Positions 1 through 5,392 of a stretch of DNA of 5,392 nucleotides are shown piece after piece; the stretch's first letter is position 1; the number at the start of each line of letters is the position of its first letter. The position numbers and the translations under genes are program-made. The stretch comes from Acidobacteria bacterium RIFCSPHIGHO2_01_FULL_67_28 (GTDB taxonomy: Bacteria > Acidobacteriota > Terriglobia > Acidiferrales > 2-02-FULL-67-57), in contig MEKM01000181.1 in NCBI GenBank assembly GCA_001766965.1, positions 1-5,392 on the forward strand, given 5' to 3'. The notes under the pieces are model-generated. The model was not told where the DNA came from. It was given only the letters and a program-made list of their open reading frames with translations, and did not search any database.

Positions 1-519
1 ATCGCCGAAGTGGCCGACGAGCTGATGGAGAACGACCTGAAGGTGGTCGCCCTGGGCACGGGCGAGCCGGAGTTCGAGAAGCTCTTCCGGGAGCTGGCGG
101 AGCGCTTCCCGAAAAAGTTCGCCGTGCGCATCGCCTACGACAACGCGCTGGCCCACAAGATCGAGGGCGGCAGCGACATTTTCCTGATGCCGTCGCGCTA
201 CGAGCCTTGCGGCTTGAACCAGATTTACAGCCTGAAATACGGCACCGTGCCCGTGGTGCGCGCCACGGGCGGCCTGGACGACACCATCGAGCCGTTCGAT
301 GCGCGCACCGGCCGCGGCACCGGCTTCAAGTTCGGCGAGTACGCGGGCGAAGCGCTGCTCGACTGCCTGGAGCAGGCGGTGCACGTCTACGGGCGCAACC
401 CCGAGGCCTGGCGGCGCCTGATGGAGAACGGGATGCGCAAGGACTTCTCCTGGAACACTTCGGCGGCCGACTACGAGCGGCTCTACCAGCGGGTGGTCAA
501 AGGCGCGCCGCCGCGGTAG
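1..519 (+). CDS. glgA: Glycogen synthase, C-terminal part (5' end outside window)
   Basis: This is the C-terminal third of a GT5-family, ADP-glucose-dependent glycogen/starch synthase, which extends alpha-1,4-glucan chains in the cytoplasm. The frame is open from base 1 and ends at TAG 517-519, giving 172 visible residues; family members are usually about 470-500 residues. The GTG at base 10 is internal, not the start. The visible part is the second Rossmann lobe of a GT-B fold. It carries the diagnostic SRYEPCGLNQ motif, whose Glu (bases 202-204) corresponds to the catalytic Glu of E. coli GlgA. Next come the LKYGT segment and the TGGLDDTI loop, which in this family contact the sugar nucleotide. 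The tail has FSWNTSAADYERLY, the usual C-terminal helix that packs back on the N-terminal lobe. No truncation or frameshift is visible. Starch synthase is the only realistic alternative name, and the bacterial context favours GlgA. Confidence 0.93.
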   Translation: MAEVADELMENDLKVVALGTGEPEFEKLFRELAERFPKKFAVRIAYDNALAHKIEGGSDIFLMPSRYEPCGLNQIYSLKYGTVPVVRATGGLDDTIEPFDARTGRGTGFKFGEYAGEALLDCLEQAVHVYGRNPEAWRRLMENGMRKDFSWNTSAADYERLYQRVVKGAPPR

Positions 520-522
520 AAT
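494..522 (+). promoter_or_regulatory. Candidate sigma70-like promoter for trxA
   Basis: TGGTCA (494-499, four of six matches to TTGACA) and TAGAAT (517-522, five of six matches to TATAAT) are separated by exactly 17 nt. The -10 box overlaps the glgA stop codon. Transcription would start near 529, leaving a leader of roughly 74 nt before the trxA ATG. A 7-bp inverted repeat (506-512 with 523-529) brackets the -10 box. The call rests on consensus matching by eye only, and sigma specificity in this organism is unknown. Confidence 0.4.
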
Positions 523-587
523 GGCGGCGGGAAGGTGGAATCGCCCGGCCCCGCAGCTTCATCGAATCTTGAGGGGGAACAACTTCC

Positions 588-593
588 GGAGGA
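588..593 (+). promoter_or_regulatory. Ribosome binding site of trxA
   Basis: GGAGGA lies 9 nt upstream of the ATG at 603. It is the strongest Shine-Dalgarno match next to a gene start in the window and fixes the trxA start without ambiguity. It suggests high translation of trxA independent of glgA. Confidence 0.75.
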
Positions 594-602
594 TAGCCTG
601 GC

Positions 603-932
603 ATGGCGGACAACATCGTTACGGTGACCGACAGCAGCTTCGAGCAGGACGTGCTGAAGTCCGACCTGCCGGTGCTGGTGGATTTCTGGGCGGAGTGGTG
701 CGGGCCGTGCAAGATGATCGCCCCGACGCTCGAAGCCATTGCCCGCGACTACACCGGCAAGCTGCGGGTCGCCAAGGTGAACGTGGACGAGAACATGGCC
801 ACCCCGGAGCGCTACGGCGTCCGCGGCATCCCCACCCTGTTGCTCATCAAGAACGGCCAGGTGAAAGACCAGATCGTCGGCAACTACCCCCGCGACCACA
901 TCGAGCGCGTGCTGCAAAGACACCTCGGCTAG
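603..932 (+). CDS. trxA: Thioredoxin
   Basis: This is a classical cytosolic thioredoxin, a general disulfide reductase that thioredoxin reductase recharges with NADPH. At 109 residues it has the family's normal length and no signal peptide or membrane segment. The redox motif WCGPC places the catalytic cysteines at residues 33 and 36. It is preceded by the buried Asp27 (VDFWAEW) and followed by Lys58 (AKVNVDEN), which in E. coli thioredoxin tune the cysteine pKa. The cis-proline loop is GIPT, with Pro77. The start ATG is supported by GGAGGA 9 nt upstream. The gene is separated from glgA by 83 nt and from purA by 152 nt, so it may be monocistronic or transcribed from its own promoter. Nothing is missing, and no other family fits as well. 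Confidence 0.96.
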   Translation: MADNIVTVTDSSFEQDVLKSDLPVLVDFWAEWCGPCKMIAPTLEAIARDYTGKLRVAKVNVDENMATPERYGVRGIPTLLLIKNGQVKDQIVGNYPRDHIERVLQRHLG

Positions 933-948
933 GGTCGCTTCCTTCCGC

Positions 949-977
949 TTGCGCCTGCTTCTCCCCCCGCCTATCAT
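949..977 (+). promoter_or_regulatory. Candidate promoter of the purA-moeA-moaC-RR-mog unit
   Basis: TTGCGC (949-954, keeping the TTG of TTGACA) and TATCAT (972-977, five of six matches to TATAAT) are spaced by exactly 17 nt in the only sizeable non-coding gap before the five-gene run. Transcription would start near 984 and give a leader of about 100 nt before the purA ATG. The -10 box lies in the centre of a perfect inverted repeat (966-984), so a dimeric regulator bound there would block it. This is consensus matching by eye; the -35 match is weak. Confidence 0.42.
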
Positions 978-984
978 AGGCGGG
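966..984. repeat. Perfect 9-bp inverted repeat, operator-like or terminator-like
   Basis: CCCGCCTAT and ATAGGCGGG flank a single central C, giving 19 nt of perfect dyad symmetry. Folded as RNA it would make an 8-bp stem with a TCA loop, 34 nt after the trxA stop. No T-run follows on either strand (CTGTGATTGTGG on +), which argues against a standard intrinsic terminator. Because the symmetry is centred on a candidate -10 box, an operator for a dimeric repressor is an equal or better reading. A factor-assisted trxA terminator remains possible. Confidence 0.5.
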
Positions 985-1008
985 CTGTGATTGTGGACCC
1001 GCCTGCCT

Positions 1009-1031
1009 GCTGCGGGATTCGGCCCGGCAGC
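1009..1031 (+). other. Predicted stem-loop in the purA leader
   Basis: GCTGCGGG (1009-1016) can pair with CCCGGCAGC (1023-1031) around an ATTCGG loop, forming eight base pairs with one bulged G (1026). It lies in the presumed untranslated leader, 53 nt before the purA ATG. No T-tract follows, and I do not recognise a known riboswitch class. GC-rich sequence forms such stems easily by chance, so function is uncertain. Confidence 0.25.
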
Positions 1032-1072
1032 TCCTTCCGTCCTGGCGTTTCGGCGGGGCGGTGCGCGGGCGC

Positions 1073-1076
1073 GAGG
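1073..1076 (+). promoter_or_regulatory. Ribosome binding site deciding the purA start
   Basis: GAGG lies 8 nt before the ATG at 1085. The alternative in-frame GTG at 1061 would add eight residues (MRGREARA) that do not belong to the family, whose members begin just before the VVVVGAQWGDEGKGK segment. The ATG at 1085 is therefore preferred. Confidence 0.5.
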
Positions 1077-1084
1077 CGAGGGCG

Positions 1085-2416
<1,332 letters not shown>

Positions 2417-2417
2417 G

Positions 2418-3626
2418 ATGCTGCACTACCTCGAAGCCCGCCACCAGGTCATTGAAGCGGTCCGCAGGCGGGCTACGCGTCCGGCTGCCGAGGTAGTGCC
2501 CCTCGAAGCCAGCCTGGGCCGTGTGCTGGCCGAAGAAGTAAGCGCCGACCGCGACTACCCTCCCTTCGACCGCTCCACTCGCGACGGCTTCGCCGTGCGC
2601 GCCGCCGACCTCGGCCAAGTGCCGGCGACGCTCAAGTGTCTCGGCGAGATCAAGGCGGGCGAGGCCTTTCCCGGCACGGTCGCCTCGGGCGAGTGTGTTC
2701 AAATCATGACGGGAGCGCCCGTGCCAGCCGGAGCCGACGCTGTGGTCATGATCGAGCACACGGAGTTGAAGGGCGAGCAGGTAGTCGTCAAGCGCAGCGT
2801 CGAGCGCGGGGCGAACGTCGTGCCGCGGGGCAGCGAGGCCGGCGCGGGCGCCTCCCTGCTGGCGGCAGGGACGCGCATCGGGTATCCCGAAATCTCCTTG
2901 CTCGGGCAGGTGGGGAAGGCGCACGTTCAGGTCTACCGCCGGCCGCGCGTGGCGGTGCTGTCAACCGGCGACGAAGTGGTGGCGGTGGAGGCGCGTCCCG
3001 GGCCCAACCAGATCCGCAACAGCAACACCTATTCAATGGCCGCCCAGGTCCTCTTGAGCGGCGGCGAGCCCGTCCTGCTCGGGAACGCGCGCGACGAGGT
3101 GGGCGAGCTCGAGCGGCTGATTCGCCGCGGCCTGGAGGAAGACCTGCTGGTGCTTTCGGGCGGCGTCTCCATGGGGAAGCACGATTTGGTGGAAGTAGTT
3201 CTGCGAAAACTGGGCGCCGAGTTCGTCTTCGACGCGGTGGCCATCCGGCCGGGCCGTCCGGCGGTGTTCGGCCGCTGCCAGGGCAAGTTCGTCTTCGGCC
3301 TGCCGGGCAACCCGGTCTCGACCATGGTGACCTTCCTGCTGTTCGTGGCGCCGGCGCTGGCGCTGCTCGGTGGGGCGGCGCCGCCGCCGCTGCGGTTCTT
3401 GAAAGCGCGGCTGGCCGAGCCGGTGAAGCAGACGACGCAGCTTACGCTCTTCCTGCCCGCCCGGCTGGAAGGGCAGGGGGGCGAGGTACAGGCGCGCGTG
3501 CTACCCTGGCAGGGTTCGGGCGATGTGGTGGCGCTGGCCGGGAGCGACTGCTTCGTGGTCGCGCCGGAGGGAGCGGGCGAGCTCGCGGCCGGCGGCTGGG
3601 TGGACGTTCTGCCGCGGAACGGCTGA
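2418..3626 (+). CDS. moeA: Molybdopterin molybdotransferase
   Basis: MoeA inserts molybdate into adenylylated molybdopterin, releasing AMP and giving active Moco; it acts in the cytoplasm after Mog. The protein is 402 residues, the normal length for MoeA. Visible landmarks are PPFDRSTRDGFAVRA (residues 48-62, with the substrate-site Asp of the DGFA motif), MTGAPVPAGADAVVMIE (97-113), the STGDEV motif (182-187) opening the MogA-like domain 3, NQIRNSNTYS (197-206), SGGVSMGKHD (247-256) and FGLPGNPVS (293-301). Asp256 aligns with E. coli Asp259. Domain 4, the beta-barrel, follows from about residue 325. Two lysines implicated in molybdate binding in E. coli (K275 and K279) align by eye to Ala273 and Arg277, in DAVAIRPGRP. 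The start is one base after the purA stop, which suggests translational coupling. The product is Moco synthesis MoeA rather than eukaryotic gephyrin, because the Mog domain is encoded separately downstream. Confidence 0.95.
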   Translation: MLHYLEARHQVIEAVRRRATRPAAEVVPLEASLGRVLAEEVSADRDYPPFDRSTRDGFAVRAADLGQVPATLKCLGEIKAGEAFPGTVASGECVQIMTGAPVPAGADAVVMIEHTELKGEQVVVKRSVERGANVVPRGSEAGAGASLLAAGTRIGYPEISLLGQVGKAHVQVYRRPRVAVLSTGDEVVAVEARPGPNQIRNSNTYSMAAQVLLSGGEPVLLGNARDEVGELERLIRRGLEEDLLVLSGGVSMGKHDLVEVVLRKLGAEFVFDAVAIRPGRPAVFGRCQGKFVFGLPGNPVSTMVTFLLFVAPALALLGGAAPPPLRFLKARLAEPVKQTTQLTLFLPARLEGQGGEVQARVLPWQGSGDVVALAGSDCFVVAPEGAGELAAGGWVDVLPRNG

Positions 3627-3635
3627 AGGGACACG

Positions 3636-4115
3636 GTGAGAAAGAAGCTAAGCCATTACGACCGGAAGGGGCGGGCGGTGATGGTGGATGTATCCGCCAA
3701 GCAGGCCACGGCGCGGCAGGCGCGCGCGCACGCCTTCGTCAAGATGAAGCCGGCGGTCGCCCGGAAGATCCGCCGGCTGAAGCTGCCCAAGGGGGACCCG
3801 CTGGAGGTGGCGCGCATCGCCGGCATCGCCGCCGCCAAGCGCACGGCCGAGCTCATCCCGCTCTGCCATCCGCTGCCCCTGACCCATATTGATGTAGCCG
3901 TGGAGTTGTGCCAGAATGGGGTGCGGTTGACTTCCAGCGTTCGCTCCACCGGCCCGACGGGCGTCGAAATGGAGGCGTTGACGGCGGTGACCGTGGCGGG
4001 CCTTACCGTCTACGACATGTGCAAGGCCCTCGACCGCGGCCTCGAGCTGCGCGACATCTATTTGCTGGAAAAGACAGGAGGCAAGAGCGGCCCCTACCGG
4101 CGCCGCCCACGCTGA
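3636..4115 (+). CDS. moaC: Cyclic pyranopterin monophosphate synthase
   Basis: MoaC converts 3',8-cyclo-7,8-dihydro-GTP, the MoaA product, to cyclic pyranopterin monophosphate, the first stable Moco intermediate. The protein has 159 residues, the standard length, and acts as a cytoplasmic hexamer in this family. Nearly all hallmark blocks are present: MVDVSAK (16-22), KGDPLEVARIAGI (52-64), KRTAELIPLCHPLPLTHIDV (68-87), GPTGVEMEALTAV (106-118) and YDMCKALD (126-133), ending LLEKTGGKSG. Lys52, His78, Asp127 and Lys130 correspond to the catalytic-site residues K51, H77, D128 and K131 of E. coli MoaC. I chose the GTG start at 3636 because GAAGGG (3625-3630) lies 5 nt upstream and the encoded N-terminus, LSHYD, fits the family. 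The gap to moeA is 9 nt. No defect is visible. Confidence 0.96.
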   Translation: MRKKLSHYDRKGRAVMVDVSAKQATARQARAHAFVKMKPAVARKIRRLKLPKGDPLEVARIAGIAAAKRTAELIPLCHPLPLTHIDVAVELCQNGVRLTSSVRSTGPTGVEMEALTAVTVAGLTVYDMCKALDRGLELRDIYLLEKTGGKSGPYRRRPR

Positions 4116-4118
4116 CCG

Positions 4119-4865
4119 ATGGCCGGCAAATCCGCAGTCAAAATCCTGGTGGTGGAGGACAACCCGGCGGTGCTGGAGCTGCTGCGCAAGGGGCTCAAGG
4201 ATTGCGGGGAGGTGGTCACCGCCACCGACGGCGCCGACGCCCTGCTCAAAGCCATCGAAGAGAAGCCCGACCTCATTGTCTCCGACTTCCAGATGCCGGG
4301 CCTGAACGGCCGCCAGTTCTACGAGAAGCTGCGCGCCCGGGACGATCTGAAGAAGACCCCCTTCATCTTTCTGGCCAGCAAGGGCGACATCGAGGAGAAG
4401 CTGCGGCAGTTCGTGACCGACGGGGTCGAGGACTACATCGCCAAGCCATTCTTCGTGCGCGAGCTGGCGGCGCGCACCAAGAAGGTGTCCGACCGCCTGC
4501 ACCTGGAAAAGCTCCAGACCACGGCCCGCCGCCCCGGCGTCATCGAAGGCCGGCTGGAGGAGATGAACGTCATCGACCTCTTCCAGTCGCTGGAGATGGG
4601 GCAGAAGTCCTGCTCGCTCACCCTCATGCACGGCAAAGAGAAGTGCCAGATCTTCACCGAGAACGGGCAGGTCTATGACGCCGTCCTGGGCAACGTGGTC
4701 GGGGACGAGGCGGTCTACAAAGCGGTGGACTGGCACGAGGGCACTTTTGAGATTGACTTCAGCGGCAAGTCCGCCCAGCGCCGCACCACCCGCTCCACCC
4801 AGGGCCTGCTGATGGAGGCCCTGCGCCTGCTCGATGAATCCCACCGCGACCAGGTGGAGGGCTGA
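4119..4865 (+). CDS. Response regulator: REC domain plus C-terminal DUF4388/PATAN domain
   Basis: This is a 248-residue two-domain protein without a recognisable DNA-binding or enzymatic output. Residues 8-125 form a CheY-like receiver: acidic pair Glu13-Asp14 (VVEDN), phospho-acceptor Asp56 (VSDFQMPGLNG) and conserved Lys109 (AKPF). The usual switch Thr/Ser position, by count from Asp56, is Ala86, with Ser87 next to it (PFIFLASK). A charged helical linker (about 112-140) leads to a DUF4388/PATAN domain (about 142-240): it opens VIEGRLEEMNVIDLFQSLE, continues through CQIFTENGQVYDAVLG and GDEAVYKAVDWHEGTFEIDF, and closes with the helix QGLLMEALRLLDES. Such domains are thought to mediate protein-protein contacts, so an adaptor role is inferred; the partner is unknown. 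No sensor kinase is nearby. The ATG is 3 nt after the moaC stop and lacks a clear Shine-Dalgarno sequence, so translation probably depends on moaC. The stop overlaps the mog start. Confidence 0.88.
   Translation: MAGKSAVKILVVEDNPAVLELLRKGLKDCGEVVTATDGADALLKAIEEKPDLIVSDFQMPGLNGRQFYEKLRARDDLKKTPFIFLASKGDIEEKLRQFVTDGVEDYIAKPFFVRELAARTKKVSDRLHLEKLQTTARRPGVIEGRLEEMNVIDLFQSLEMGQKSCSLTLMHGKEKCQIFTENGQVYDAVLGNVVGDEAVYKAVDWHEGTFEIDFSGKSAQRRTTRSTQGLLMEALRLLDESHRDQVEG
4856..4861 (+). promoter_or_regulatory. Ribosome binding site of mog
   Basis: GGAGGG lies inside the last codons of the response regulator gene, 3 nt before the mog ATG at 4865. The spacing is short, but together with the TGATG stop-start overlap it supports coupled re-initiation at this ATG. 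Confidence 0.45.
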
Positions 4866-5392
4866 TGCCGCCCCCCTACCGCGCCGCCATCGTCACCGTC
4901 AGCGACTCGGTGGCGCAAGGCACTCGCGAAGACCGCTCCGGGCCGGCCGTCCGCCGCGTCCTGGAAGGGGCCGGATGGACGATCAAGTCCACGGAGGTTC
5001 TGCCCGACGACTTCAGCCTGATTCGCGAGCGGCTGGGCGCGCTAACCTCGGACGTGGACGTGGACGCCGTGTTCACCACCGGCGGCACCGGCGTCGGCCC
5101 GCGCGACCGCACTCCGGAGGCCACCACCTCGGTGATGGAACGCTCGCTCCCCGGCGTGGCGGAGATGATGCGCCGAGAGGGGATGAAGAAAACGCCGCTG
5201 GCGGCCCTGTCGCGGGCGGTCGCGGGCGTGAAAGGCAAGGTGCTCCTCATCAATCTTCCCGGCAGTCCGGAGGGCGCGGAAGACTCGCTGCGCGTCATCC
5301 TCGAAGTTCTGCCGCATGCGGTGGATGTGGTGCGCGGCGAGCCGGTGCACGCCCCGGCGGCGCCCGCCACCCCCGAGAGCGAGGCGGCGCCC
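4865..5392 (+). CDS. mog: Molybdopterin adenylyltransferase (MogA/MoaB family), 3' end outside window
   Basis: Mog activates molybdopterin with ATP to give adenylyl-molybdopterin, the substrate of MoeA. The frame is open from ATG 4865 to the last base: 176 residues and no stop. The start overlaps the upstream stop by one base (TGATG). Family landmarks are AAIVTVSDS (residues 7-15), DRSGPAV (23-29, as in plant Cnx1G), TTGGTGVGPRDRTPEAT (71-87, the molybdopterin-binding signature including Asp81), SRAVAGVKGK (116-125) and LINLPGSPEGAED (128-140). The core ends near residue 163 (VRGEPVHA). The remaining visible residues, rich in Pro, Ala and Glu, lie beyond the usual domain, so a short disordered tail or the start of a fused segment follows. 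The name MoaB is also used for this family. The full GPRD signature and the shared operon with moeA favour a true Mog role. Confidence 0.92.
   Translation, partial: MPPPYRAAIVTVSDSVAQGTREDRSGPAVRRVLEGAGWTIKSTEVLPDDFSLIRERLGALTSDVDVDAVFTTGGTGVGPRDRTPEATTSVMERSLPGVAEMMRREGMKKTPLAALSRAVAGVKGKVLLINLPGSPEGAEDSLRVILEVLPHAVDVVRGEPVHAPAAPATPESEAAP

Noticed and set aside
10..519. A complete short gene starting at GTG 10
   Set aside because: The frame is open to base 1, and the content is the middle-to-end of a glycogen synthase, so the gene starts upstream of the window.
933..1084. Moco or purine riboswitch before purA
   Set aside because: The leader is only about 100 nt, and I could not see the conserved elements of a known Moco RNA or purine aptamer; only a simple stem-loop is supported.
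2636..3892. 418-codon + frame across moeA and moaC
   Set aside because: Same Arg/Gly/Ala-rich off-frame composition. It spans the moeA-moaC junction, and both genes are well supported in other frames.
3648..4844. 398-codon open frame on the - strand across moaC and the response regulator
   Set aside because: It is antisense to two genes with clear family motifs, crosses their boundary, and its translation shows no recognisable domain. Long antisense frames are expected in GC-rich DNA.
5050..5067. Short tandem repeat of GACGTG in mog
   Set aside because: It is just two copies encoding DVDVD within the Mog core and looks like coincidental codon use.
4876..5370. 164-codon - strand frame opposite mog
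   Set aside because: Ser/Arg/Thr-rich shadow translation; the + strand frame carries the complete Mog signature.

Overview
The window is GC-rich (roughly two thirds G+C by eye), densely coding and entirely on the + strand. It holds seven protein genes: the 3' end of glgA (glycogen synthase), trxA (thioredoxin), purA (adenylosuccinate synthetase), moeA (molybdopterin molybdotransferase), moaC (cyclic pyranopterin monophosphate synthase), an unnamed response regulator with a C-terminal DUF4388/PATAN domain, and a mog-type molybdopterin adenylyltransferase whose 3' end lies outside the window. I see no rRNA, tRNA, CRISPR array or mobile element. The mix of housekeeping genes, high GC and a REC-DUF4388 regulator suggests a free-living soil-type bacterium. 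Acidobacteriota is my best guess, but Deltaproteobacteria-like lineages (Myxococcota, Desulfobacterota) also carry such regulators, so this is an inference with modest confidence.

Layout: glgA ends at 519 and is followed by an 83-nt gap with a candidate sigma70-like promoter and a good ribosome binding site for trxA (603-932). A 152-nt intergenic stretch follows. It contains a perfect 9-bp inverted repeat overlapping a candidate -10 box, and a leader hairpin. From 1085 to the window end, five genes are packed with gaps of 1, 9 and 3 nt and finally a 1-nt overlap: purA, moeA, moaC, the response regulator and mog. They almost certainly form one transcription unit.

How the genes fit together: MoaC makes cyclic pyranopterin monophosphate, Mog adenylylates molybdopterin and MoeA inserts molybdate, so three steps of molybdenum cofactor (Moco) synthesis are encoded here. 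MoaA, MoaD and MoaE are not in the window. PurA commits IMP to AMP synthesis at the cost of GTP. GTP is also the Moco precursor and ATP is the Mog substrate, so linkage to the Moco genes is metabolically plausible but may be incidental. The unexpected member is the REC-DUF4388 regulator, which has no recognisable DNA-binding domain and sits, tightly coupled, between moaC and mog. It is the most interesting feature here. I did not find a clearly new system; the rest is conserved housekeeping metabolism.
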